Shown: piece by piece, positions 35,835 through 44,239 of the stretch | Numbering within the stretch: position 1 is the first letter of the stretch | Layout of the letters: each line of letters opens with the position of its first letter | NCBI GenBank assembly: GCA_030537875.1 | Contig: JAUNVC010000004.1 | Location: 1-64,000 of the forward strand | Direction of reading: 5' to 3' | Length of the DNA: 64,000 nucleotides | DNA from: Tissierellia bacterium | GTDB lineage: Bacteria; Bacillota; Clostridia; Tissierellales; Peptoniphilaceae | The notes under the pieces: model-generated | Database searches by the model: none | What the model saw: only the letters and a program-made list of their open reading frames with translations | Told to the model about the DNA's origin: nothing | Made by a program: the position numbers and the translations under genes

Positions 35835-37160
35835 ATGAAATTAAAAAATCTTACCTTCAAGGGCGGAATACATATACCTGAATTTAAAGAGCTATCCGAA
35901 CATATGGCAATCGAAGCTGCCGCCCCCGTGAAAGAAGTCGCAATCCCGCTGATGCAACATGTTGGGGTTCCTTGTGAACCCTTGGTAAAGAGGGGGGATC
36001 GAGTCCTACTCGGTCAAAAAATTGGAGACTCTGAAGCAGGGCTTTCCGCTCCGGTACACGCCAGTGTGTCGGGGAAGGTAAAGAAAATTGAAGAGAGATT
36101 TACAAGTGGTGGTTCAAGAGCACTTTGTGTCGTCATCGAAAATGATGGTGAAGATGCCCGTGGGTTTGAACTGACCAATCGGAATATAGAGGACATATCT
36201 GTGGAGGATATGATTCTTTTGGTGCGTGAAGCAGGAGTCATCGGCATGGGTGGCGCTGCATTTCCCGCTCATGCAAAGTTACAAGGGGCTCAAAAGGGCA
36301 TTGATACGGTTATCATTAACGCCGCAGAATGTGAGCCCTATTTGACGTGTGACCATCGCATGATGTTGGAGTATGCAGACAGACTTTTGGATGGACTCAA
36401 AGTGATGATGAAAATCACCAAGGCAAAACAGGGCATCATCGGAATCGAAGATAACAAACCAGATGCCATAGAGCATTTAACCATCAAGCTGCGGGATTAT
36501 TCCAATCTACACGTGGCTCAACTCAAGACCAAATTCCCCCAGGGAGATTCCTATCGCATGGTGGATAGTATTTTGAATAGAAAAGTTCCCGTGGGAGGCA
36601 GAACCGGTTCTGTCCACGCTCTTGTGACCAATGTAGGAACCTGTATTGCCATTGGAGATGCAGTTGTTAGAAACATCCCATCCTATGAGCGAGTGGTTAC
36701 TTTGACGGGAGATGGAATCTCTCAGCCCAAGAATATATTGACGAGGATTGGAACCAGCATTGAAGATATGATTGCCATGGGAAATGGATTTTCCAAAGAG
36801 CCGAAGGCAATCATAGTCGGTGGACCTATGACAGGCTTTGCCCAATTTGATGAAACCGTTCCCGTACAAAAAAATACCTCTGGCGTGTTGGTCCTAGGAA
36901 AAGATCCGGCCACGGAATATGAAATGGGCCCCTGTATTCGCTGTGCCAAATGTGTGGAAGGATGTCCCGTCAATCTATTGCCCCTTACCATTGCCCAGTT
37001 GGCCCTGAAGGGGAGATTTGAGGAAACGGCTAAATATCATGCGCAAAGCTGTATTGCCTGTGGATCCTGTTCGTACATATGTCCTGCCCATCGGCCTTTG
37101 ACCGAGCTCATAACGGCAGCGAAAAGAGAATTGAAAACGATGGCTAAGACCGCCAGATAA
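35835..37160 (+). CDS. rnfC: Rnf complex subunit RnfC
   Basis: 441-residue peripheral subunit of the membrane-bound ferredoxin:NAD+ oxidoreductase that couples electron flow to Na+ or H+ export. N-terminal barrel-sandwich region, then the NADH/FMN-binding domain similar to NuoF (GMGGAAFPAHAKL near 140), a soluble-ligand-binding region, and two [4Fe-4S] motifs CIRCAKCVEGCP near 375 and CIACGSCSYICP near 413. The ATG at 35835 is 8 nt after GGAGG; a GTG at 35826 overlaps that site and is unlikely. An extended -10 (TGATATACT) lies shortly upstream, and a 7-bp hairpin with GAAA loop lies near 35736-35753, lacking a T-run. Confidence 0.96.
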   Translation: MKLKNLTFKGGIHIPEFKELSEHMAIEAAAPVKEVAIPLMQHVGVPCEPLVKRGDRVLLGQKIGDSEAGLSAPVHASVSGKVKKIEERFTSGGSRALCVVIENDGEDARGFELTNRNIEDISVEDMILLVREAGVIGMGGAAFPAHAKLQGAQKGIDTVIINAAECEPYLTCDHRMMLEYADRLLDGLKVMMKITKAKQGIIGIEDNKPDAIEHLTIKLRDYSNLHVAQLKTKFPQGDSYRMVDSILNRKVPVGGRTGSVHALVTNVGTCIAIGDAVVRNIPSYERVVTLTGDGISQPKNILTRIGTSIEDMIAMGNGFSKEPKAIIVGGPMTGFAQFDETVPVQKNTSGVLVLGKDPATEYEMGPCIRCAKCVEGCPVNLLPLTIAQLALKGRFEETAKYHAQSCIACGSCSYICPAHRPLTELITAAKRELKTMAKTAR

Positions 37161-37171
37161 GAGGAGTGACC

Positions 37172-38497
37172 ATGACTGAAAAAAAGATCAATGAATCATT
37201 GGAAAAAGCCACTGCTCAACATCCCCAAGAGATGGATCCAAAGCAAGAGCTAGATACCGTACCAGGGGAGGCGGAGGCTTTCAAAGAAAAAATTGTGGAA
37301 GCACAAGAAATAGAAAAACAACAAAAAGCAAAAGAAATGACAGCGGAAGTAGAAAAACCTGAAAAGCCGGCTCCATCGGAAGGACCTGCCAAGGAACCGA
37401 AACCGGAAAAGGCAAAAGAGCCTTCTGCTCCCAAGAGGGAAAGAGAACGGACACCCCAGTCTTCTGCTTTGGAGAATCAAGAATTTGCTGAGGTTGAAGA
37501 GGAAACACCACCCATTCCCTTTACGGAAATGTCCCTAGAGGATGCCTTTGCGTTCCGCAAGGGTAAGTGGGCCGTTGCCTTGGCACCCCATATGCGCACA
37601 AGCAAGACCACTCAAAAGGTCATGCTAGATGTACTCATTGCCTTGGCACCGGCATTGGTGTATGCAGTTTATATCTTTGGGCTCAACGCCCTTCTTATCA
37701 CCTGTCTTTCCGTGGTGAGTGCCGTATTTTTTGAAGCATTGATTCAAAAGGCCTTCCACAAGAAGGTTTTGATTGGAGATTTAAGTGCTGTGGTGACCGG
37801 GGTACTTTTGGCTTTCAACTTACCATCGACAGCACCTTGGTGGCTTCCCATTGTGGGGGCAGCCTTTGCCGTTGTCATTGCCAAGGAATTTTTTGGAGGC
37901 ATCGGTAGCAACTTTGTGAATCCAGCCTTGGCGGGAAGGGCAGCCCTTATGATGAGCTGGCCCACCATCATGACCAACTATGTGGGGCCCGATAGTATGA
38001 CAGGAGCCACACCGCTTCAAATCCTCAAAGGGGGAGAGGGAACTCTGCCTGCCATAAAGGATATGATTATAGGAAATATCGGTGGCGTCATTGGAGAGAC
38101 TTCGGCAGCTTTATTGCTTCTGGGATTCCTCTATCTCGTCATTCGTAAGATCGTTGATGCAAGAATTACAGTGACCTATTTGGCAAGTACCATGATTCTA
38201 TTGTTTGCCATGGGTGTGCGGGGCGATGCACTTTTATACCACTTCTTTGGTGGAGGACTCATTTTAGGTGCCTGCTTCATGGCAACGGATTATGTAACGG
38301 CCCCCATATCAGTTCGAGGAAAACTCATTTTTGCCGTGGGATGTGGAGTTCTCACCGCATTGATTCGTTTGCGAGGTGGTATGCCCGAGGGAGTCAGCTA
38401 TTCTATTTTAATCATGAATTTGGCCGTCCCCCTCATTGACCGTTTGACCATACCGAAAGTGTTTGGGAGTGTGAAGAAAAATGAAAGAAATCGCTAA
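37172..38497 (+). CDS. rnfD: Rnf complex subunit RnfD with a long N-terminal extension
   Basis: 441 residues. The membrane part (about 135-441) has the NqrB/RnfD helices and the covalent FMN site TGATPL (near 275). It starts with an extra hydrophilic region of about 125 residues very rich in Glu, Lys, Pro and Ala (for example EKPAPSEGPAKEPKPEKAK), ending with a short motif EMSLEDAFAFRKGKW. Known RnfD proteins are generally near 320-350 residues, so the extension is unusual. The ATG at 37172 follows GAGGAG by 5 nt. The gene overlaps rnfG by 17 nt. Confidence 0.93.
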   Translation: MTEKKINESLEKATAQHPQEMDPKQELDTVPGEAEAFKEKIVEAQEIEKQQKAKEMTAEVEKPEKPAPSEGPAKEPKPEKAKEPSAPKRERERTPQSSALENQEFAEVEEETPPIPFTEMSLEDAFAFRKGKWAVALAPHMRTSKTTQKVMLDVLIALAPALVYAVYIFGLNALLITCLSVVSAVFFEALIQKAFHKKVLIGDLSAVVTGVLLAFNLPSTAPWWLPIVGAAFAVVIAKEFFGGIGSNFVNPALAGRAALMMSWPTIMTNYVGPDSMTGATPLQILKGGEGTLPAIKDMIIGNIGGVIGETSAALLLLGFLYLVIRKIVDARITVTYLASTMILLFAMGVRGDALLYHFFGGGLILGACFMATDYVTAPISVRGKLIFAVGCGVLTALIRLRGGMPEGVSYSILIMNLAVPLIDRLTIPKVFGSVKKNERNR

Positions 38498-39047
38498 ACT
38501 AGGGGCTATCTTACTTCTGGTGGCCGCCATAGCCGCAGGAGTCTTGGCATTTACCAACAGTATCACTGCTCCTATCATTGAAGATCGGGAAAAAGAAGTG
38601 GCACTTCAAGCCTACAAGGCCATTCTCCCCGATGCTGACGAATTTCAAGAATGGTCAGCGGAACAGATGAAGGCCATCAAAGAAACCCATTCCAAAGTGG
38701 ATTCCATCGTTGAGGCGATTAAAAACGGAGAGGTCGTTGGTTATCTCTTCACCACAAAGGGTGGAGGATATGGTGGCGACATCGTGGTGATCACTGGAAT
38801 CACAGAAGGAAAAATCGCAGCAATTAAAATATTAAAACATAAAGAAACACCCAATATCGGAACGAAAATTGAAGATCCTGCCTATCAAGAGCGATACGCA
38901 GGTGTGGGAGCAGAAACAAACATTCAGCTGGTTTCCTCCAAAAAGGATGCCCAAGAGGTGGAGAAAATTTCCGGTTCCACCGTCAGTTCCCGTGGGGTGG
39001 TGGCTGCTGTCAACGCTGCCATTGACTGCTACAAGGATGTGAAATAA
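38481..39047 (+). CDS. rnfG: Rnf complex subunit RnfG
   Basis: 188 residues: one N-terminal membrane helix (about 7-27) and an extracytoplasmic FMN-binding domain. GGGYGGDIVV and the covalent FMN attachment motif SGSTVSS near 165 are visible, with Ser in place of the more common Ala. It overlaps rnfD by 17 nt and shares 1 nt with rnfE, so the operon is translationally coupled. Confidence 0.95.
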   Translation: MKEIAKLGAILLLVAAIAAGVLAFTNSITAPIIEDREKEVALQAYKAILPDADEFQEWSAEQMKAIKETHSKVDSIVEAIKNGEVVGYLFTTKGGGYGGDIVVITGITEGKIAAIKILKHKETPNIGTKIEDPAYQERYAGVGAETNIQLVSSKKDAQEVEKISGSTVSSRGVVAAVNAAIDCYKDVK

Positions 39048-39643
39048 TGGACTATAAAAAAATTATCAAAGACGGTATCGTAACCAACAATGCCGTACTC
39101 ATCCAATTGATTGGACTTTGCTCTGTCTTGGCAGTTTCCGTCAACATCAAAAACGCCATGGCCATGAGCGGTGCGGTTATTGCTGTTGTCACCATGAGCA
39201 ATATGGTGGTGTCTCTCATTCGTAGATGGGTGCCGAGTAAAATTCGTATTCCCATTTACATTGTGGTCATCGCCACCTTTGTAACCTTGGTGGATATGTT
39301 CTTGAATGCATTCTTGCCCGATGTGTATACCTCTCTTGGACTTTTCATCCCCCTCATCGTTGTTAATTGTCTTATCTTGGCGAGGGCAGAGAGCTTTGCA
39401 AGTAAAAACAAGCTTATCCCATCCATTGTCGATGGATTTGCCAACGGACTCGGATTTGGAGTGGCCATTGTGATTTTAGCATTTTTTAGAGAACTGTTGG
39501 GATCCGGTACCTTGTTGGGATATGAAGTGATTCCGGGATTTAATCCCATGGCTCTTTTCGTCATGCCGCCTGGAGCCTTCCTCATCTTAGGACTTATGAT
39601 ATTTGCATTGAATTCTCTGCGGATGCGCAAGAAAAAGGAGTAA
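39047..39643 (+). CDS. rnfE: Rnf complex subunit RnfE
   Basis: 198-residue integral membrane protein of the RnfA/RnfE/NqrD family, six hydrophobic segments. Cysteine-bearing segments IGLCSVLA and IVVNCLILARAE form part of the [2Fe-2S] site with RnfA in family structures. KEFFRELLGSGT-type motif is present as AFFRELLGSGTLLG. Located between rnfG and rnfA as in other rnfCDGEAB operons. Confidence 0.95.
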   Translation: MDYKKIIKDGIVTNNAVLIQLIGLCSVLAVSVNIKNAMAMSGAVIAVVTMSNMVVSLIRRWVPSKIRIPIYIVVIATFVTLVDMFLNAFLPDVYTSLGLFIPLIVVNCLILARAESFASKNKLIPSIVDGFANGLGFGVAIVILAFFRELLGSGTLLGYEVIPGFNPMALFVMPPGAFLILGLMIFALNSLRMRKKKE

Positions 39644-39646
39644 GAT

Positions 39647-40219
39647 ATGAATCCATTTCAAATTATCATTTCAACCATATTTGTAAATAACTATGTGTTC
39701 AGTCAGTTCCTCGGAATCTGTCCCTTCTTAGGTGTGTCCTCCAAGGTGGAGACGGCAACGGGAATGAGTGTGGCGGTGGCTTTTGTCATGACCATGAGCT
39801 CAGCCATTACATATCTGATTCAACACTACGTTCTAAATCCACTACATATTCAGTATTTGCAGACCATCGTATTCATCTTGGTCATCGCCAGCTTGGTTCA
39901 GTTTGTGGAAATGGTCATTAAAAAACTAAGTCCCTCTTTATACCAAGCCATGGGAGTGTTCTTGCCCTTGATTACCACCAACTGTATTGTCCTTGGTGTG
40001 GCCATTGTGAACATTCAAAATGAATACGGACTTTTCAAAACTCTTGCCAACGCCATTGGTGCAAGTATTGGATTTGCCCTCGCTTTGATTTTAATGAGCT
40101 CACTGCGGGAGAGATTGGAACTCATTGACGTGCCGGAGGCTCTCAAGGGATTTCCCTTGGCGCTGATGGCTGCAGGACTGATGAGCATTGCCTTCACAGG
40201 GTTTGCTGGATTGGTATAG
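39647..40219 (+). CDS. rnfA: Rnf complex subunit RnfA
   Basis: 190-residue integral membrane subunit, six helices, homologous to RnfE. The typical N-terminus with FVNNYVFSQFLGICPFLGVS and the second cysteine region LITTNCIVLGVAI are visible; these cysteines coordinate an iron-sulfur site in the membrane with RnfE. It starts 3 nt after rnfE. Confidence 0.96.
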   Translation: MNPFQIIISTIFVNNYVFSQFLGICPFLGVSSKVETATGMSVAVAFVMTMSSAITYLIQHYVLNPLHIQYLQTIVFILVIASLVQFVEMVIKKLSPSLYQAMGVFLPLITTNCIVLGVAIVNIQNEYGLFKTLANAIGASIGFALALILMSSLRERLELIDVPEALKGFPLALMAAGLMSIAFTGFAGLV

Positions 40220-40228
40220 GAGGTGCCC

Positions 40229-41137
40229 ATGGATATTTTAAAACCAGTATTGGTTCTGGGAGCGTTGGGACTTCTATTTGGAGTTCTATTGAGTATTGCA
40301 TCTCGTATTTTTGAAGTTAAACTAGATCCCTTGGTAGGAAACATCTTGGGTGTTCTTCCTGGGGCCAATTGTGGTGCCTGTGGATTCCCTGGATGTGAAG
40401 GACTTGCCAACGCCATTGCCGCAGGAAAAGCTCCGGTCACAGCTTGTACCATTGGGGGAGATCCGGTGGCACAAAAGGTGGCAGAACTGATGGGAACTTC
40501 GGCCGATTCCATGGAACGAATGGTGGCGGTGGTTCGCTGTAACGGAACCTGTGAATATGCAGGCAATAAATATCAATATCATGGCTTGCAAGATTGCCGG
40601 TACTTGGCCCAGATAGGCGGAGGAAACAAGGAATGCTACTATGGATGCTTGGGTTGCGGAACTTGTAAGGATGTCTGTCCCTTTGATGCCATTGAAATGG
40701 TCGACGGGGTTGCCGTCATCATCAAGGATAAATGTATGGCCTGTAACAAATGTATTGAGATTTGTCCCAAGAACATCATCGAACTCATGCCCTATAAGCG
40801 GCATACGGTCATCAAATGTGCCTCCAAAGACAAGGGTAAAATTGTACGGAGTGCCTGTTCCGTGGGATGTATCGGATGTCAGGCCTGTGTCAAGAAATGT
40901 CCCAAGCAAACCATCACCTTTGCTGATAACCTTGCCCATATTGACTACACGGGATGTATCGATTGCGGAATTTGTGTGAAGACCTGTCCCATGAAAACCA
41001 TACATACGGATAAGCCCAAACGGCCGCCACGGCCGAGACCGACCAAAACGGAAACAGAAAAAACAGAAGAAAAGGAATTGGTGGGAGCTGGTACAAAAAC
41101 TGTAGCAGAAGATACGGCGCCTCCCGCCCAAGAATAG
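40229..41137 (+). CDS. rnfB: Rnf complex subunit RnfB
   Basis: 302 residues. An N-terminal helix (about 5-25) anchors an iron-sulfur-rich protein: the Fe-S domain NCGACGFPGC followed by Cys near 72, then several [4Fe-4S] ferredoxin motifs (CGTCKDVCP, CMACNKCIEICP, CIGCQACVKKCP, CIDCGICVKTCP). It is the entry point for electrons from reduced ferredoxin. A basic-proline and acidic tail of about 38 residues ends the protein. The ATG at 40229 is chosen since GTG at 40223 overlaps the AGGAGG site. A terminator follows, closing the operon. Confidence 0.95.
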   Translation: MDILKPVLVLGALGLLFGVLLSIASRIFEVKLDPLVGNILGVLPGANCGACGFPGCEGLANAIAAGKAPVTACTIGGDPVAQKVAELMGTSADSMERMVAVVRCNGTCEYAGNKYQYHGLQDCRYLAQIGGGNKECYYGCLGCGTCKDVCPFDAIEMVDGVAVIIKDKCMACNKCIEICPKNIIELMPYKRHTVIKCASKDKGKIVRSACSVGCIGCQACVKKCPKQTITFADNLAHIDYTGCIDCGICVKTCPMKTIHTDKPKRPPRPRPTKTETEKTEEKELVGAGTKTVAEDTAPPAQE

Positions 41138-41142
41138 ATTCT

Positions 41143-41189
41143 ACCAACCTAGAACTTGTCCATGGTTTTTAGGTTGGTTTGATTTTTTT
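41143..41189 (+). terminator. Terminator of the rnf operon
   Basis: A 9-bp stem ACCAACCTA/TAGGTTGGT with an 18-nt loop is followed by TTGATTTTTTT. Confidence 0.8.
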
Positions 41190-41196
41190 AGGAACG

Positions 41197-41225
41197 TTGA
41201 CAAAAAATCTGGATAAATATATACT
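41197..41225 (+). promoter_or_regulatory. Near-consensus promoter
   Basis: -35 TTGACA (41197-41202) and -10 TATACT (41220-41225) with a 17-bp spacer, directly after the rnf terminator and about 40 bp before the 131-residue protein gene. Confidence 0.85.
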
Positions 41226-41265
41226 CATAGGCAAGCAATATATAAAAAGACTGTAAGGAGGAACC

Positions 41266-41661
41266 ATGGAAAACAATCGTAATAAGGTGGCGGTGGTCAT
41301 ACTATCCGTCCTAGTCATTGTGGCTCTGGTCCTACTCGCCCTGCGCTACTATGGCACGAGAGATAGGGAAGATAACATTCTTTTTCCAAAGTTGGATGAA
41401 AAAGCCATAGAGGAAATTGAAAGTGGTCATCATACCGGATATTTTAACAGTGATGATGTCCTCTTTACCTATCTCAGTAACACCTATCCCAATCGAACCT
41501 TCCAAGTTGAGGAAGTAAAAGAAGAAGAGGGGGTCAAACACTATAGAGTTTCGCTGGAAGGTAGAGACTCCAAAGAAACCTTTGTGTTACGTGAAGTGGC
41601 CGTCGATAAGGATGGAGAAATAAAGATTTGGGCTGTCATAGAAGACCCAATACAAAAATAA
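41266..41661 (+). CDS. Small membrane-anchored protein of unknown function
   Basis: 131 residues: a hydrophobic helix at about 8-28 then an extracytoplasmic, charged domain of about 95 residues with predicted strand-helix-strand order. I recognise no family. AAGGAGG lies 5 nt before the ATG. It is a single-gene unit with its own near-consensus promoter and its own terminator, so it should be well expressed. It lies just after the rnf operon but is not part of it. Confidence 0.75.
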   Translation: MENNRNKVAVVILSVLVIVALVLLALRYYGTRDREDNILFPKLDEKAIEEIESGHHTGYFNSDDVLFTYLSNTYPNRTFQVEEVKEEEGVKHYRVSLEGRDSKETFVLREVAVDKDGEIKIWAVIEDPIQK

Positions 41662-41671
41662 AATGACAGTG

Positions 41672-41700
41672 AAAATATTGGGGAAACCCAATATTTTTTA
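41672..41700 (+). terminator. Rho-independent terminator
   Basis: Stem AATATTGGG/CCCAATATT with a GAAA loop followed by six T, ending the single-gene unit at 41266. Confidence 0.85.
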
Positions 41701-41714
41701 TTTTCATAAAAGAT

Positions 41715-41910
41715 GTGCTGGGCGTTGCCATCAACATCATTTGTATCTTTCCAATAAGGATGTACTTCCTGTGGACTCTATGGATTTTCTTCGTGGTTCC
41801 CCTCCACAAAATATGTATGACCACCATATTTTCTTATCCCCTCTCTTGGATTGTCACTTCAGTTATGTTGGGTATCTATTATTTCATACGAATGGAAAGT
41901 CACCAAGATA
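41715..41910 (+). pseudogene. Possible MATE-efflux C-terminal remnant
   Basis: The frame starting LGVAINIICIFPIRM and running through FSYPLSWIVTSVMLGIYYF resembles the last two membrane helices of MATE multidrug transporters (about 60 residues). It has no ribosome site, no upstream remainder of the gene and lies directly after a terminator. I read it as a decayed fragment. The match is by eye and the family call is uncertain. Confidence 0.35.
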
Positions 41911-41924
41911 GAATATGGGGTGAA

Positions 41925-41948
41925 ATAAAAAACAGCTCCAAGGAGCTG
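41925..41948 (-). terminator. Terminator of the AraC-family gene
   Basis: On the minus strand the stem CAGCTCC/GGAGCTG with a 2-nt loop is followed by six T. It lies 14 bp beyond the regulator's stop codon. Confidence 0.8.
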
Positions 41949-41961
41949 CTCGGTTTAGAAT

Positions 41962-42603
41962 TTATAAACTATCGATTCTTTGCTGTTCAATCATGGACTT
42001 GTATTTTCCCGGTGGCATATTGACATACTTCTTAAAGGTGACGGAAAAGTGGGATTGACTAGAGAAGCCACAGAGATAGGAAATGTAATCTAAGGTTTTA
42101 TTTCCCTCCTTGATGAGGGCCTTGGCTCGTTCCACTCGAAGTAAATTCACATATTCACAGAATCGATATCCGGTTTTCTCTCTGAACAAGCGACAGAGAT
42201 AGTTTTCACTGATAAAGAGAATTTCTGACAAGGTTTTGAGGGTCACCCTTTCGTAATAGTGATTGTTGATGTAGGACAGGGCTTTACGGATGATTTTATC
42301 ATCATTATTTTCCAATTCATCGACAAAACAGGCCAGATATTTTTGCAACATAATATGGCCCTCTTTTAAGAGACTGTTGTAATTTTTTGTCGATTGAATG
42401 CGATTCCCCACATCCTTGAAGGTGTCTTCAAAATCTTTCTGATATCGCAAAAGATAATTGGCATAGAGGAAGGTATTGAGCTCGATGAGGGTTCTACGTA
42501 ATTCATCGGCCGTACCAATGCTCTCCATCAACTTTTTTAGATCTTGTTGACAAAACTTATAGGTTTCCGGGCGTAAGGATTGGCTAATATTTGTATATGA
42601 CAT
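41962..42603 (-). CDS. AraC-family transcriptional regulator
   Basis: 213 residues. The C-terminal about 100 residues are two helix-turn-helix units: VTLKTLSEILFISENYLCRLF and later LDYISYLCGFSSQSHFSVTFKK ending in the family PGKYK. The N-terminal 100 residues are helical and do not look like a known sugar-binding or cupin domain. AAGGAG lies 7 nt upstream of the ATG. It is divergent from the flavodoxin gene, sharing a 109-bp intergenic region with an inverted repeat, so it probably regulates flavodoxin (inference). Confidence 0.88.
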   Translation of the reverse strand: MSYTNISQSLRPETYKFCQQDLKKLMESIGTADELRRTLIELNTFLYANYLLRYQKDFEDTFKDVGNRIQSTKNYNSLLKEGHIMLQKYLACFVDELENNDDKIIRKALSYINNHYYERVTLKTLSEILFISENYLCRLFREKTGYRFCEYVNLLRVERAKALIKEGNKTLDYISYLCGFSSQSHFSVTFKKYVNMPPGKYKSMIEQQRIDSL

Positions 42604-42638
42604 GGAAATCTCCTTTTTAAAAAAACTTGAACAGAAAT

Positions 42639-42661
42639 ATATAAATTCTATGGATTTATAT
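42639..42661. promoter_or_regulatory. Inverted repeat between AraC regulator and flavodoxin, candidate operator
   Basis: Two 8-bp arms, ATATAAAT (42639-42646) and ATTTATAT (42654-42661), with a 7-bp spacer, centred between the divergent genes. It lies immediately upstream of a consensus -10 TATAAT (42666-42671) that has no good -35, as expected for an activated promoter. Confidence 0.45.
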
Positions 42662-42712
42662 CTATTATAATATAGATGAGACTATACGTCAATAAAGCAA
42701 GAGGAGGCAATT

Positions 42713-43138
42713 ATGAAAAAAATCAATGTAATTTACTGGAGTGGTACAGGCAATACAGAGGCAATGGCAGAAGCTATTATTGAAGGCATCAAGGAAGCTG
42801 GTTGTGAAGCAAATCTCATCCAAGTGGATGATGCAACCATGGAAGATGTTACCGGTGCCGATGCTGTAGCATTTGGATGCCCTGCCATGGGAGATGAGGA
42901 ATTGGAAGAAGGTTCCTTCCGTCCCTTTATGGATGAAGCCAATGAGAATATCGACGGCAAAAAAGTTGCTATTTTCGGATCCTATGAGTGGAACGAAGGA
43001 CAGTGGATGGATTATTGGACCGAAGAAATTGAAAAGACCGGTTGTATCCTAGTTCGTCCCGGTTTGATTGCCTATGACAATCCCGATGACGAAGCACTTC
43101 AAAAGTGCAGAGATTTGGGAAAAGCTCTTTGTGAATAA
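42713..43138 (+). CDS. Flavodoxin
   Basis: 141-residue short-chain flavodoxin carrying FMN and moving single electrons at low potential. The phosphate-binding loop SGTGNTEAMA is at 10-19, and FGCPAMGDEELEE and FGSYEWNEGQWMD form the FMN-flanking loops; their aromatic residues fit clostridial flavodoxins. AAGAGGAGG is 6 nt upstream. Flavodoxin can replace ferredoxin under iron limitation; control by the divergent AraC-type gene is inferred from arrangement. Confidence 0.94.
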   Translation: MKKINVIYWSGTGNTEAMAEAIIEGIKEAGCEANLIQVDDATMEDVTGADAVAFGCPAMGDEELEEGSFRPFMDEANENIDGKKVAIFGSYEWNEGQWMDYWTEEIEKTGCILVRPGLIAYDNPDDEALQKCRDLGKALCE

Positions 43139-43150
43139 ATGAAAAAGCAG

Positions 43151-43175
43151 GAAGGTGGGTGACCACCTTCTTTTT
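43151..43175 (+). terminator. Terminator of flavodoxin
   Basis: Stem GAAGGTGG/CCACCTTC with a GTGA loop followed by five T. Confidence 0.85.
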
Positions 43176-43226
43176 ATGTCTATACGAAACCTAAAAATCA
43201 GTGTATAATATAGGAAGGGGGGAGTC

Positions 43227-44237
43227 ATGGTAAATAGAAAGTATTTGAAAACAATTTTGTGGATATTTTTTGGGTTGCTATGTGTCGGCACCATTGGCTA
43301 TATGCTTCTCCTTCACATTGGATTTATCAATGCACTGTATATGACGGTCATCACGATTTCCACCGTGGGATATAAGGAAGTGGCCATCATGACACCGGCG
43401 GCGAAAGTATTCTCAATTTTTCTCATTCTCTTTGGAGTGGGAACGGTGGGGTATACTTTTACCACCGTATTGGTCATGTTCATAGAGGGAACCATACGTG
43501 ATATTTGGAGGGATCGAAAGATGGAAAACAAAATTCAAGAATTACATCAACATTATATTTTATGTGGTCTTGGTGAATCGGGAAAGACCATCATCAAAGA
43601 TTTCATTCGTCACAAAGCGGATTTTGTCATCATTGAAGAAGATGCCGAAAAATGTGAACGTATTCGTAGGGAAGGGCTTCTTGTCATTGAAGGCGATGCC
43701 ACCGACGAAGAAGTGCTACATAGAGCCGGTGTCAAAAGAGCCAATGGAGTTGTGTGCACTCTTTCAACGGATGTGGACAATATTGTGGCGGTTCTCACCG
43801 TACGTGGACTCAATCCAGACATCTATATCATTTCAAGGGCCATTGACGAAAGTGCCCACGAAAAATTGCGGAAGGTGGGAGCCAACAAAACCATCTCCAT
43901 CAATGAAATTGGAGGCAAGAGAATGGCAGGGATGATTCTTCGTCCCCACATTATTTCTTTTCTCGATGTGATTACCCGTGTGGGGGATATGGAGTTGGAT
44001 TTGGAAGAAGTCACGGTTCACGAAGGAAGTCCCTTGGCCAAAAAAACTTTGCGGGAAGCAGAAATTCCTCAAAAAACGGGACTCATCGTCCTAGCTGTCA
44101 ACGATCAGATCAAAAAGAAAATGATTTTTAACCCCTCGGGAAACTATACCATTGAACCCAATGATATTCTCATTGTCTTAGGAAGAGAAGAACAGGTGGA
44201 CGCCCTGTTGGAATTGGAAAAATCTAAGGGGGAATAG
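43227..44237 (+). CDS. Two-helix K+ channel with RCK (TrkA) domains
   Basis: 336 residues. Two membrane helices (about 8-28 and 62-85) frame a pore loop with the selectivity filter TVGYKE near 48-53. The cytoplasmic part has an RCK-N Rossmann domain (YILCGLGESGKT near 110) and an RCK-C domain at the end (SPLAKKTLREAEI, IEPNDILIVLG). This is the layout of MthK-type ligand-gated K+ channels, with Lys-Glu rather than Gly-Asp after the filter tyrosine, a variation seen in many bacterial homologues. The ATG follows an AGGGGGGAG site. The next gene begins 2 nt downstream. Confidence 0.9.
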   Translation: MVNRKYLKTILWIFFGLLCVGTIGYMLLLHIGFINALYMTVITISTVGYKEVAIMTPAAKVFSIFLILFGVGTVGYTFTTVLVMFIEGTIRDIWRDRKMENKIQELHQHYILCGLGESGKTIIKDFIRHKADFVIIEEDAEKCERIRREGLLVIEGDATDEEVLHRAGVKRANGVVCTLSTDVDNIVAVLTVRGLNPDIYIISRAIDESAHEKLRKVGANKTISINEIGGKRMAGMILRPHIISFLDVITRVGDMELDLEEVTVHEGSPLAKKTLREAEIPQKTGLIVLAVNDQIKKKMIFNPSGNYTIEPNDILIVLGREEQVDALLELEKSKGE

Positions 44238-44239
44238 GA

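Noticed and set aside
41679..41911. Plus-strand ORF at 41663-41911 in a second frame over the MATE-like fragment
   Set aside because: It is rich in His, Cys and Pro with no ribosome site, as expected for an out-of-frame shadow.
43352..43390. TVGYKE filter of the K+ channel as an inactivating change
   Set aside because: The core TVGY is intact and charged residues after the Tyr are common in bacterial two-helix channels.
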